Counted from the stretch's first letter, positions 7,520 to 15,047 are shown. The stretch: 23,797 bases of DNA from an uncultured bacterium (GCA_905215765.1 CAJMRP010000016.1:1-23797); one strand, 5' to 3'. The notes: generated by a model not told the origin, from the letters alone. A program made the numbers and translations.

Positions 7520-7873
7520 ATGAGCGTTGCTGGCAGTATGGCGCAGGTAAATGTTCGCGTGGATCGCTCGGTTAAAGAGCGCGCCGAGGAGGCGCTGCGA
7601 CTATCGGGCGGGTCACTGCCCGAGCTCATCAAAAAGGTGGTGGCCAAGGTCGCGCAGGGTGGCGGTCAGTGCGAGGAAGTGCTTGCGGCCGTCGACGACC
7701 GGCAGCAGACCGTCGCGCACGATACTCCGTTCGCCGCATCATGGGCGGCGGCTGATCAGCTTTACGCGGACTTGGGCATCGCTACGTCGTCCGTATCCGA
7801 CGATCGCGATTGGGACACAATCTATTCCGAAGCCATGGATGAGCATTATCGCCAAAAGGGGATGATCCAGTGA
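7520..7873 (+). CDS. RelB/DinJ-like ribbon-helix-helix antitoxin
   Basis: A 117-aa protein. The start is ATG 7520, with GGGAGGAG at 7502-7509 about 10 nt upstream. Longer in-frame versions would begin inside the preceding terminator. The N-terminus AQVNVRVDRSVKERAEEAL is typical of RelB/DinJ-family ribbon-helix-helix antitoxins: an alternating beta strand for DNA contact followed by helix 1. The acidic C-terminal part (~80-117) would be the toxin-binding segment. Its stop codon overlaps the toxin's GTG start by 4 nt (GTGA), the usual type II TA coupling. Repeated half-sites around the promoter suggest that it represses its own operon, alone or with the toxin. Confidence 0.8.
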   Translation: MSVAGSMAQVNVRVDRSVKERAEEALRLSGGSLPELIKKVVAKVAQGGGQCEEVLAAVDDRQQTVAHDTPFAASWAAADQLYADLGIATSSVSDDRDWDTIYSEAMDEHYRQKGMIQ

Positions 7874-8385
7874 GTGGGGCACCCCTCAAGATCATGGTGG
7901 ACGCCAACGTATGGGTTGATTCGTTTTGCGTCGACCATGCCGAGTCGCTTGCCGCGCGTGCGTTTATTGGGCAGGCGACGGAGACGGGGGCGTTGCTGTT
8001 CTTTCCGGTGCATATCGCTAAGGACGTGCTGTACGTTGTCCAACACGAGCTGAAGCGTAGCGTTCTTGCCAGCGGGGGAGCGCTCGACGAGGCTTCTGCC
8101 CGAGCGATTGGCGGTGCGGCGTTGGCGTTTGTTCGGAACATGACCGAAAACGCTACGGCCGTGGGTGCAGATGCGTCGGACCTTTGGCTGGCCGACAAAT
8201 ACTTAGCGCTCCATCGCGATTACGAGGACAACTTGGTACTCGCCGCGTGTAAGCGCGCGCAGGTCGATTACTTGGTGACCAACGATCGCAAACTGCTCGA
8301 GCATGCCGATCTTGCAGCAAAGACCCCGCGCCAAATGATGCCGATTCTTGCTTTGGCCGAACGCGGTGGCGCGGCTATCGTTTGA
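7870..8385 (+). CDS. PIN-domain putative ribonuclease toxin
   Basis: A 171-aa PIN-domain protein starting at GTG 7870, overlapping the antitoxin stop. The first metal-binding aspartate is D11 in MVDANVWVDSF. The central acidic segment YEDNLVLAACKRAQVDYLVTND supplies E119/D120 and the terminal TND (137-139) that complete a PIN active site. The family cleaves RNA with Mg2+ or Mn2+. VapC members target tRNA or rRNA, but the specific target here is unknown. A RelB/DinJ-type antitoxin with a PIN rather than a RelE/YafQ toxin is a less common pairing. A hairpin at 8398-8434 closes the operon. Confidence 0.82.
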   Translation: MSGAPLKIMVDANVWVDSFCVDHAESLAARAFIGQATETGALLFFPVHIAKDVLYVVQHELKRSVLASGGALDEASARAIGGAALAFVRNMTENATAVGADASDLWLADKYLALHRDYEDNLVLAACKRAQVDYLVTNDRKLLEHADLAAKTPRQMMPILALAERGGAAIV

Positions 8386-8397
8386 CGCGAACTGTTT

Positions 8398-8434
8398 GCG
8401 GGCCTCTTGGACGACGATGCGCCAAGAGACCCGC
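8398..8434. terminator. bidirectional hairpin between convergent genes
   Basis: GCGGGCCTCTTGG (8398-8410) pairs with CCAAGAGACCCGC (8422-8434) with one mismatch and an 11-nt loop. It sits between the PIN toxin stop (8385) and the stop of the minus-strand gene (8444), so it probably serves both. The U-tracts are weak on either side. Confidence 0.6.
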
Positions 8435-8443
8435 GTCTGCTAT

Positions 8444-8878
8444 TTACAAAAGCTCGGCCTTAATGGCGGGGCTTTCTGCGAGCTGCTCGGCTGCCTTTTC
8501 GTCGGAGCTGTCGAGTGCCGCCAGACTGCGGTAGACCCACTCGTTGACCTGGGTGTTCTTGATGCCTGCGGTCTGCATAAGGGCGCCTACCTCGCGGATT
8601 GCTGCGAACAGATCGGCTTTGGGACCCGCGAGATCGACCTCGATGCCGTGGTAGGCGGCCACGCCGCGGTTCTCGCTCACGTGGTCGATAAAGCCCTCGA
8701 CGGTCTCAAGCTGCTGGGCGAGAGCTGCATCATCGTCAGCGTCCAGCGCGACGAGTGCGTTCGATACCGTGAGGGCGGGATGTCCGCAGGGGACAAAGCC
8801 TTCGATGACATCCATAGCTTCGGTAATGGTTGAGCCCAGGCCTGCGAGGGCATTGATGAGTTGCTGCTTGGTATCCAT
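8444..8878 (-). CDS. conserved hypothetical protein
   Basis: A 144-aa acidic, alanine/leucine-rich and probably all-helical soluble protein. ATG at 8878 is preceded on the minus strand by a clear Shine-Dalgarno (GAAAGGA). There is no signal peptide, transmembrane segment or catalytic motif. The only cysteine is in FVPCGHPALTVSNALVALD. I do not recognise a family. It converges on the toxin-antitoxin operon and diverges from ssrA, so it is probably transcribed alone. Codon usage resembles the neighbouring genes, which supports it being real. Confidence 0.7.
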   Translation of the reverse strand: MDTKQQLINALAGLGSTITEAMDVIEGFVPCGHPALTVSNALVALDADDDAALAQQLETVEGFIDHVSENRGVAAYHGIEVDLAGPKADLFAAIREVGALMQTAGIKNTQVNEWVYRSLAALDSSDEKAAEQLAESPAIKAELL

Positions 8879-9013
8879 AACGGTCCTTTCGACGGGTCAG
8901 TTTTGCTTGGCGAAAATATACGTTACGCGATCGGTAGCAAAAGTGCGAAGTGCGGCGCACATTGGGGTCTTCACAGCTCGTGCATAGAACAGCTGTCTGC
9001 CTTTAGAACGTGG

Positions 9014-9090
9014 TAAGATAGCTATCCACGAGCGGGGTTCACCCCGCGTGTTCCTTGAAAAGTCGACGGGTGTTGGGCGCTCGTGCCCAA
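9014..9090 (+). promoter_or_regulatory. probable ssrA promoter region and leader
   Basis: TAAGAT (9014-9019) is the best -10 box upstream of ssrA, though its -35 is poor. If used, transcription would begin about 90 nt before the mature tmRNA. The leader would hold two perfect hairpins, GCGGGG-TTCA-CCCCGC (9032-9047) and TTGGGC-N6-GCCCAA (9073-9090), presumably removed by 5' processing. The stretch 8879-9013 holds only the hypothetical gene's SD and promoter space. Confidence 0.35.
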
Positions 9091-9115
9091 TGCCATCCAG
9101 ACTTTCCCGACATTC

Positions 9116-9479
9116 GGGGGCGACTGGTTTCGACACGATAGCTCTGAGAGAGGAAGCAAGCCGAGGTCTCCTCGCCTCGTTAAACAGGGGTACCGTCAAA
9201 TTGAATTGACAACAACTCTTCTTTTGAGCCTATGGCTCTCGCTGCTTAGTTTATAGCGGCGCGTCAACCCGGTGATTTCCCCGACACCGGCGCGACGTCA
9301 TGTTAGGGGAATGCTCCTGCGCACGTAATCGGTATGGCGCAGGCTAAGACCGAACCGGTTAGGACGCCGCGAGCGTGTCGCTGCGCGCAAAGCGTCCGAG
9401 ACTAAACCAGCGACTGAGCTTGGAGATGCCAATCAGGGGGCTTTCGTGGACCGGAGTTCGATTCTCCGCGCCTCCACCA
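9116..9479 (+). ncRNA. ssrA: tmRNA (transfer-messenger RNA)
   Basis: A 364-nt tmRNA that rescues stalled ribosomes and tags the truncated protein for proteolysis. The 5' end GGGGGCGACTGGTTTCGACA is the family hallmark. It forms a 7-bp acceptor stem with CGCCTCC (9469-9475), with one G-U pair, followed by A and an encoded CCA (9477-9479). The T-arm contains the TTCGATT loop. The tag reading frame most likely resumes at GAC 9208 and encodes DNNSSFEPMALAA with stop TAG at 9247-9249. The ALAA ending is the usual protease signal. The resume codon is inferred, since the exact alanine or aspartate start cannot be proven by eye. A strong terminator follows directly. Confidence 0.95.
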
Positions 9480-9488
9480 TAAGTAACA

Positions 9489-9523
9489 GGCAGGTAGATA
9501 TTCGTATCTACCTGCCTTTTTAT
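9489..9523 (+). terminator. intrinsic terminator of ssrA
   Basis: A perfect 12-bp stem, GGCAGGTAGATA (9489-9500) with TATCTACCTGCC (9505-9516), a TTCG tetraloop, then TTTTTATTT. It starts 9 nt after the tmRNA CCA end. Confidence 0.95.
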
Positions 9524-9535
9524 TTCTAGTCCGCA

Positions 9536-9776
9536 GCGCGGAGAATCGAACTCTATGCAGGGCGCGAGCGTTAAGCAAACGCGAAGCGTTTGTAGCGAGC
9601 GGGCGAGGACGCCGGCAGGCGGCCGAAGCCGGTGTGGATTTGCAAAGCAAATACGCGGATTCTCCGCGCAATGCTTCAGCCCAAAACAGATGCGCTGTTT
9701 ATCGAATCTCAGCCGGTCATGCGCCGCATCAACGGATAGCCCAAACCGCGGAGAATCGAACTCTATGCAGGGCGCG
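9536..9776. repeat. cluster of partial copies of the tmRNA 3' end with a 30-bp direct repeat
   Basis: GCGCGGAGAATCGAACTC (9536-9553) is the exact reverse complement of tmRNA positions 9454-9471 (T-arm into acceptor). A second inverted copy lies at 9747-9763, and GATTCTCCGCGC (9658-9669) repeats tmRNA 9460-9471 in direct orientation. The two inverted copies share 30 identical bases (9537-9566 and 9747-9776). Small hairpins lie between them, including CAAACGC-GAA-GCGTTTG and ATTTGC-AAA-GCAAAT. No open reading frame here looks real. Because ssrA 3' ends are common integration sites, this may be scar DNA from mobile elements. Confidence 0.7.
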
Positions 9777-9808
9777 GGCGTAAAGAAAACGTCGCGGCAG
9801 CGCAGGGT

Positions 9809-10010
9809 GGGACGTGCTTTCCCAATGACGGCCCAGACGGAAAGTCCATCCCGGAATCCGCGCTCAGACTGGGACGTAGTTTCCGGATGACACATCAAGC
9901 GGAAAGCGCATCCCGGAATCTAAGCTCGGAATGGGATGCATTTTCCAGATGGCGGGCTCAGCGGAAAATGCGACCCGGAATTTGCTCTGAGAACGGGACG
10001 CGCTTTCCCG
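9809..10010. repeat. tandem array of imperfect 62-bp repeats (3.3 copies)
   Basis: Units start at 9809, 9871, 9933 and 9995 (the last partial), exactly 62 bp apart. Each begins GGGAYG-N3-TTTCC and contains CGGAAA...CCCGGAAT about 30 nt later, so one arm is roughly the inverse of the other. In the third unit both arms change together (CATTTTCC opposite GGAAAATG), hinting at a maintained stem. The array lies in the gene-free stretch between the ssrA repeats and the patatin gene, ending ~95 bp before that gene's start. The remaining 10011-10090 shows nothing notable beyond the Shine-Dalgarno. Confidence 0.8.
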
Positions 10011-10103
10011 TCGACCGCCCCGCCCCCTCAACTCCAAAACCTGCGCGCCCTCCATCCCAAAACTGGGTAGAAGAAAGCCAAAACGCAATCGCAGGAGGTC
10101 AAC

Positions 10104-10982
10104 ATGACTGCAGAAGATAAGGCAAAGAACGCCGGCAAGGTCGCGCTCGTCCTGGAGGGCGGTAGTTTTCGCGGGCAGTTTACCGCGGGCGTGCTCGACG
10201 TTCTCATGGAGGCCGGCGTCGAGATTCCGGCTGTCTACGGTGTATCGGCCGGCGCCCTCAACGGTGTGAACTACAAGTCGCACCAGATCGGCCGTGCCAA
10301 CCGCATCAACCTGGCTTTCTGCAACGACAGCCGCTTCATGGGCGCCGCATCGTTTGCGTCCACGGGCTCTATCGTCGGCTACGACTTTATCTTCAACGAT
10401 GTCCAGGACCGCTTGGATCCCTTTGACAACGAGACGTTCGACGCGAGCCCCATCGAGATGTACGCCGTCGCGACGGACATGCTCTTTGGAACCGCCACGT
10501 ACCTCCCGGTCAAAAGCGCCGTGCTCGACCTCGACGCCGTGCGTGCCTCGACCTCGCTGCCGCTGGTGACGCCGCCGGTCGAGATTGACGGGCACAAATA
10601 CGTCGACGGTGGCGTAGCCGATTCGATCCCCATCGAGCACGTGCTGGAGGAGGCGGGCTTCGACCGTGCAGTCGTCATCGTCACGCAGGACCGTTCGTAT
10701 GAGAAAAAGCCTTACGAGTTTATGCCTGCCGCGCGCGCCCGCTATGCCGACTACCCCTATCTGCTCGAGGGAATCGAGACGCGCCACGACCGTTACAACA
10801 TCCAGCGCATGCACCTGTGGAAGTATGAGCGCGAGGGCCGCGCGTTGGTCGTCGCTCCGCAAAAGCCGGTCGAGGTCGGCCACGTTGAGCACGATTCGGC
10901 AAAGCTCCTCGACCTGTATATCCAGGGCCGTCAGGAGGCAGAGCGCCTGCTCACGGAAATCCAAGAGTTCGTTGAGCGCTAA
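10104..10982 (+). CDS. patatin-like phospholipase (YjjU-type)
   Basis: A 292-aa patatin-family serine lipid hydrolase. The oxyanion-hole loop GGSFRG is at 19-24, the nucleophile Ser48 lies in GVSAG (46-50), and the catalytic aspartate D168 lies in VDGGVADSIP, giving a complete Ser-Asp dyad. The opening VALVLEGGSFRGQFTAGVLDVL resembles the bacterial YjjU/RssA group, cytoplasmic or membrane-associated acyl hydrolases of uncertain physiological substrate. There is no signal peptide. ATG 10104 is fixed by an excellent AGGAGG at 10093-10098. The gene stands alone, between the repeat array upstream and the ribosomal-protein promoter downstream. No obvious terminator follows it within the 190-bp gap. 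Confidence 0.9.
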   Translation: MTAEDKAKNAGKVALVLEGGSFRGQFTAGVLDVLMEAGVEIPAVYGVSAGALNGVNYKSHQIGRANRINLAFCNDSRFMGAASFASTGSIVGYDFIFNDVQDRLDPFDNETFDASPIEMYAVATDMLFGTATYLPVKSAVLDLDAVRASTSLPLVTPPVEIDGHKYVDGGVADSIPIEHVLEEAGFDRAVVIVTQDRSYEKKPYEFMPAARARYADYPYLLEGIETRHDRYNIQRMHLWKYEREGRALVVAPQKPVEVGHVEHDSAKLLDLYIQGRQEAERLLTEIQEFVER

Positions 10983-11081
10983 CGACGGCGAACCCTCAAA
11001 AAATGACAACAGCTAAAGAGCTGGAAAATCACGGCTCGTGGATGACATGTGCAGAAAGTCTGGTCAGAGCCAAAATACCTG

Positions 11082-11109
11082 TTGACTCGGGCGACGAGCG
11101 GGGTAATAT
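11082..11109 (+). promoter_or_regulatory. promoter of rplM-rpsI
   Basis: TTGACT (11082-11087), a 16-bp spacer and TAATAT (11104-11109) form a strong promoter. The ~60-nt leader contains a CAGAG/CTCTG stem (11122-11141). An L13 or S9 autoregulatory site there is possible but not demonstrated. Confidence 0.7.
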
Positions 11110-11175
11110 GGACGGGTTACTTGCAGAGCCCCGTGAATCTCTGTAACAACACGTACTGTACATGGAGGAGTCTAA

Positions 11176-11619
11176 GTGATTTCGAAATCGACTCACTACG
11201 CCAAGCAGGGCGAGGTCCAGCGCAACTGGGTTCTCGTCGACGCCGATGGTGCTGTCCTGGGCCGTCTTGCCACCCAGATCGCAATGATCCTGCGCGGTAA
11301 GAACAAGCCCCAGTTCACGCCCAACAGCGACTGCGGCGACTTCGTTGTCGTCATCAACGCCGATAAGGTCCAGCTTACCGGTAACAAGGCCGACACGAAG
11401 ACCTATTATCGCCACAGCGGCTACAACGGCGGCCTCAAGGCTGAGAGCTTCCGCCAGGCTATGGAGAAGCACCCGGAGAAGGTCATCGAGCGCGCCGTTC
11501 GCGGCATGCTGCCCAAGACCACCCTCGGCCGTGCCCAGATGACCAAGCTTAAGGTCTACGCTGGTGCCGAGCATCCGCATGCTGCCCAGAACCCCACGAA
11601 GATTGAGCTGGAGGCTTAA
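11176..11619 (+). CDS. rplM: 50S ribosomal protein L13
   Basis: A 147-aa protein starting at GTG 11176 with GGAGGAG at 11164-11170. It has the L13 features: RNWVLVDADGAVLGRLATQIA near the N-terminus, then VVINADKVQLTGNK, YYRHSGYNGGLK, and AVRGMLPKTTLGRAQMTKLKVYAGAEHPHAAQ. L13 is an early assembly protein of the large subunit and binds 23S rRNA. Length and ending are normal. It forms a two-gene operon with rpsI, 2 nt downstream, under the promoter at 11082-11109. Confidence 0.98.
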   Translation: MISKSTHYAKQGEVQRNWVLVDADGAVLGRLATQIAMILRGKNKPQFTPNSDCGDFVVVINADKVQLTGNKADTKTYYRHSGYNGGLKAESFRQAMEKHPEKVIERAVRGMLPKTTLGRAQMTKLKVYAGAEHPHAAQNPTKIELEA

Positions 11620-11621
11620 AG

Positions 11622-12017
<396 letters not shown>

Positions 12018-12047
12018 GGTTTTATCTCCTTACGAGATACAATGTAC

Positions 12048-12091
12048 AAGCGGGGCCTGCCGATTGCTCGGCGGGTCCCGCTTTTCTTTTT
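12048..12091 (+). terminator. intrinsic terminator after rpsI
   Basis: A 16-bp stem (12048-12063 with 12068-12083, only two G-U pairs) closes a TTGC loop and runs into TTTTCTTTTT. A minor ATCTC/GAGAT hairpin precedes it at 12024-12038. Confidence 0.93.
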
Positions 12092-12140
12092 CGACTAGGG
12101 TGGGCGACTGCGTTTTGCCCACTTGGGAAGGAGCGATCCT

Positions 12141-13478
12141 ATGCCCCAGAACATCTTCGGTACCGATGGCGTCCGCGGCGTCGCCAACGCCGACCTCTCG
12201 TGCGACCTCGCGTTTCGCCTTGGTCGTGCGGCGACCAAGTTCCTTGGTCCGGACATTTGCATCGGCCGTGACACGCGTCTTTCGGGCACCATGCTCGAGA
12301 GTGCTCTGACCGCCGGCATTATGGCCGAGGGCGGCCGACCGCACTGCTGCGGCGTTATCCCTACGCCGGCCGTGGCGCTGCTCACCGTCCAAAACGAGCT
12401 CGACGGCGGCATCGTCATCTCTGCTTCGCACAATCCGCCGGAGTTCAACGGCATCAAGTTCTTTAGCCGCAAGGGCATGAAGCTTCCCGATGCTGTCGAG
12501 GAAGAGATCAGCGCCTGGGTCATGTCCGAGGAGGCCATGGCTGCCGATACGCTGCCGACCGGCGCCGGTGTGGGTCACATCATCAAGATGAAGGACGCCC
12601 GCAAGGCATATGTCGATCATGCCATCAGCACGCTCGACGGCCTTAAGCTCGACGGCCTGGTTGTTGCCGTCGACTGCGGCCACGGCGCTTCTTGCCAGAC
12701 CACGCCCGCCGCACTGCAGCGCCTGGGCGCCACGGTCCATGCCATCAACACCGATTACTGCGGCACCGACATTAACGTCGAGTGCGGCTCTACGCACCTC
12801 GAGCCCCTGCGCGAGCTCGTGCTGCGCACCCATGCTGACATCGGTCTGGCCCACGACGGCGACGCCGACCGCGTGCTCTTTGTGGACAGTGAGGGCAACG
12901 AGATTGATGGCGACTACATTCTTGCCATCTGCGGCTCCGACCTTGCTGCTCGCGGCAAGCTCGCCAACTCCGAGATCGTCTCGACCGTCATGTGCAACCT
13001 GGGCTTCTCCATCGCTATGAAGGAGCAGGGATTCGAGATGGTCCAGACCGCCGTGGGCGACCGCTATGTTCTTGAGCGCATGCTCGAGGACGGCGCCGTC
13101 ATCGGCGGCGAACAGTCCGGCCACATCATCTTCCTGGAGCACAACACCACCGGTGACGGCCTGGTGACGGCTCTGCAGCTGCTGGCCGTGCTCAAGCGCA
13201 CCGGTCGTACCCTCACCGATCTTGCCGGCATCATGAAGAAGTACCCGCAGGTACTCGTCAACGTGCATTCCGACAACAAGGCTGGTCTGGACGATTGCCA
13301 GCCCATCTGGGATGCTGTCGCTGCTGCCGAGAAGGAGCTTGACGGCCGCGGCCGCATTCTGGTGCGCCCGAGCGGTACCGAGCCGCTGGTCCGCGTGATG
13401 GCCGAGGCCGAGACGCACGAGCTGACCCAGCGCGTTGTCGACGACATCGTCGAGGTTGTCAAGCGCGAACTTCCCTAA
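12141..13478 (+). CDS. glmM: phosphoglucosamine mutase
   Basis: A 445-aa enzyme that interconverts glucosamine-6-P and glucosamine-1-P on the way to UDP-GlcNAc for peptidoglycan. The N-terminus is FGTDGVRG. The phospho-accepting serine is Ser96 in SASHNP, the metal-binding loop DGDADR is at 239-244, and the phosphate-binding RPSGTEP lies at 409-415. The length matches typical GlmM. I start at ATG 12141 with GGAAGGAG upstream, not at the in-frame TTG 18 bp earlier, which coincides with that site. glmM following rpsI is a common actinobacterial order, but a strong terminator separates them here. Confidence 0.96.
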   Translation: MPQNIFGTDGVRGVANADLSCDLAFRLGRAATKFLGPDICIGRDTRLSGTMLESALTAGIMAEGGRPHCCGVIPTPAVALLTVQNELDGGIVISASHNPPEFNGIKFFSRKGMKLPDAVEEEISAWVMSEEAMAADTLPTGAGVGHIIKMKDARKAYVDHAISTLDGLKLDGLVVAVDCGHGASCQTTPAALQRLGATVHAINTDYCGTDINVECGSTHLEPLRELVLRTHADIGLAHDGDADRVLFVDSEGNEIDGDYILAICGSDLAARGKLANSEIVSTVMCNLGFSIAMKEQGFEMVQTAVGDRYVLERMLEDGAVIGGEQSGHIIFLEHNTTGDGLVTALQLLAVLKRTGRTLTDLAGIMKKYPQVLVNVHSDNKAGLDDCQPIWDAVAAAEKELDGRGRILVRPSGTEPLVRVMAEAETHELTQRVVDDIVEVVKRELP

Positions 13479-13549
13479 TGGTCAAAAACGGGTGCCAAGT
13501 GGTAAACTGTTAAGGTTATTTTGATTGATTGGTATGTCCGAGGGGGAGC

Positions 13550-14047
13550 ATGTTCACTAAAGTCCTAAGGTCTTTGGGTATGCGTGGTCGAGTCCTTACG
13601 CTGGATGCTCCCATCTCGGGCGACGTCATTCCGCTTTCCGAGGTAAACGACCAGACGTTTGCCACCGGCCTTTTGGGCCAGGGCGTGGCGATTCAGCCCA
13701 CCGGAACGCGTGTGATTGCACCGGCTGATGCCAAGGTCGAGGCCATTTTTCCCACGGGACACGCTGTTGCGCTTAACACGGTCGATGGCTTGGACGTGCT
13801 CATCCACGTTGGTTTGGACACTGTTCAGCTCGAGGGCAAGCACTTTACCGTACATGCGCAAGTGGGTGACATCGTCCATAAGGGTGATGTACTCATTGAG
13901 TTCGATCGCGAGGCAATTGCTGCCGAGGGCTACGATGTGACGGTTCCCATCTTGGTGTGCAACTCCGTTGAGTTCTCGAGCATCAAGGGCTCCGTTGGCG
14001 TGCATGTCGAAGAGATGGACCAACTCATCGTTGCTCGCGAGCGCTAG
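13550..14047 (+). CDS. PTS glucose-type EIIA domain protein
   Basis: A stand-alone EIIA(Glc)-family protein of 165 aa. The two active-site histidines are His71 in TGHAVAL and His86 in LIHVGLDTVQLEG, with the surrounding KHFTVHAQVGDIVHKGD fold. It would take phosphate from HPr and pass it to a glucose/N-acetylglucosamine-type EIIB. No EIIBC is adjacent, so it serves a permease encoded elsewhere or has a regulatory role. ATG 13550 lies just after AGGGGGAG. The spacing is short, and TTG 13529 is a less likely alternative start. It lies between glmM and nagB, pointing to amino-sugar or glucose metabolism. It could be called crr by homology, but regulatory equivalence to the enteric protein is unproven. 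Confidence 0.9.
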   Translation: MFTKVLRSLGMRGRVLTLDAPISGDVIPLSEVNDQTFATGLLGQGVAIQPTGTRVIAPADAKVEAIFPTGHAVALNTVDGLDVLIHVGLDTVQLEGKHFTVHAQVGDIVHKGDVLIEFDREAIAAEGYDVTVPILVCNSVEFSSIKGSVGVHVEEMDQLIVARER

Positions 14048-14069
14048 CAAGTGCACATGGCCATTAGCC

Positions 14070-14318
14070 TACAATTCAAACACGTTTGCGGAGGGCGCCC
14101 TTGAAAGAGGACGCCCTCCGTGGCAAGATGGGATTTGTCCGAAGCTAAAAGGCTTTGGGTCACCGTGGACGGGCAGGGGCCTCGACGCGGTTAGACACGA
14201 GACACATACATTACGCGACCTCGCCCTGGTGGCCGCACACGTTGGTTGCGGCCGACGCGGGCCGCGGGCAAGTGCTTGTAAGGGAGCCTTGCCTCTCTTG
14301 TACGAGAAAGGACGCGTA
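14070..14318 (+). promoter_or_regulatory. structured leader upstream of nagB
   Basis: A 271-bp gap separates the EIIA gene and nagB. A TACAAT -10 (14070-14075, poor -35) would start a transcript near 14082. The leader folds into successive stems: CGGAGGGCG/CGCCCTCCG (14089-14097/14112-14120), CCGAAGC/GCTTTGG (14139-14145/14152-14158) and GGCCGCA/TGCGGCC (14231-14237/14247-14253). GGCAAG (14122-14127) can also pair with CTTGCC (14289-14294). No U-tract follows the first hairpin and no plausible gene occurs here. It could be a regulatory leader or a small RNA. I cannot assign a known riboswitch class. Confidence 0.4.
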
Positions 14319-15047
14319 ATGAAGATCATTAAAGCTAAAGACTACGAGGATATGAGCCGCAAGGCCGCTAATATCATCTCGGCCCAGGTTATCCTCAAGC
14401 CCGACTGTGTGCTGGGTCTTGCCACCGGCTCCACCCCGATCGGTGCCTACAAGCAGCTCGCTGCTTGGTACGAGAAGGGCGACGTCGACTTTGCCGAGGT
14501 CAGCACCTACAACCTGGACGAGTATCGCGGCCTTTCGCACGACGATCCCCAGAGCTATCACTACTTCATGCGTGAGAACTTCTTCGATCACATCAACATC
14601 GACCTGAACAACACGCATGTGCCCGACGGTTCCAACCCCGACGCCGCCGCTGCTTGCTCTGAGTACGACAAGATTGTCGCCGACGCCGGTTACCCGGATC
14701 TGCAGCTGCTCGGCATTGGCAACAACGGCCACATCGGCTTCAACGAGCCCGATGACCATTTCTCCAAGGGTACGCACTGCGTCGACCTCACCGAGAGCAC
14801 CATTCAGGCCAACAGCCGCCTGTTCGACAGCATCGACGATGTTCCCCGTCAGGCCTACACCATGGGCACTCAGACCATCATGTATGCCCGCATGATCCTG
14901 GTCGTCGCCAACGGCGAGGCCAAGGCTCAAGCCGTGCATGACATGTGCTATGGTCCGGTTACGCCCGAGTGCCCGGCTTCGATTCTGCAGCTGCACACCA
15001 ACTGCGTTGTCGTTGCCGACGAGGCCGCCCTTTCGCTCTGCGAGTAG
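14319..15047 (+). CDS. nagB: glucosamine-6-phosphate deaminase
   Basis: A 242-aa NagB, which converts glucosamine-6-P to fructose-6-P and ammonia. Motifs are LGLATGSTPIGAYKQL (phosphate loop), YNLDEYRGL with catalytic Asp67, and GIGNNGHIGFNEP with His138 and Glu143. The length is that of the short, non-allosteric-tail NagB group common in Gram-positives. ATG 14319 follows GAAAGGA at 6-7 nt. A much longer in-frame reading upstream runs through the structured leader and lacks family similarity. With glmM two genes upstream, the cluster holds both fates of glucosamine-6-P. Confidence 0.96.
   Translation: MKIIKAKDYEDMSRKAANIISAQVILKPDCVLGLATGSTPIGAYKQLAAWYEKGDVDFAEVSTYNLDEYRGLSHDDPQSYHYFMRENFFDHINIDLNNTHVPDGSNPDAAAACSEYDKIVADAGYPDLQLLGIGNNGHIGFNEPDDHFSKGTHCVDLTESTIQANSRLFDSIDDVPRQAYTMGTQTIMYARMILVVANGEAKAQAVHDMCYGPVTPECPASILQLHTNCVVVADEAALSLCE

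Noticed and set aside
9359..9898. 179-codon minus-strand frame over the tmRNA 3' end and repeats
   Set aside because: It translates the antisense of tmRNA and its partial copies, producing repeated APCIEFDSPR-like peptides. It is an artefact of repeated RNA-gene sequence.
9809..10010. CRISPR array
   Set aside because: Repeats diverge along their full 62 bp, there are no identical repeats separated by unique spacers, and no cas genes are in the window.
14089..14120. Intrinsic terminator after the EIIA gene
   Set aside because: The stem is strong but no U-tract follows it. It is better treated as part of the nagB leader structure.
13968..14318. N-terminal extension of nagB in the same frame
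   Set aside because: It overlaps the EIIA gene, runs through the structured leader, lacks similarity to NagB, and NagB has a good start and SD at 14319.
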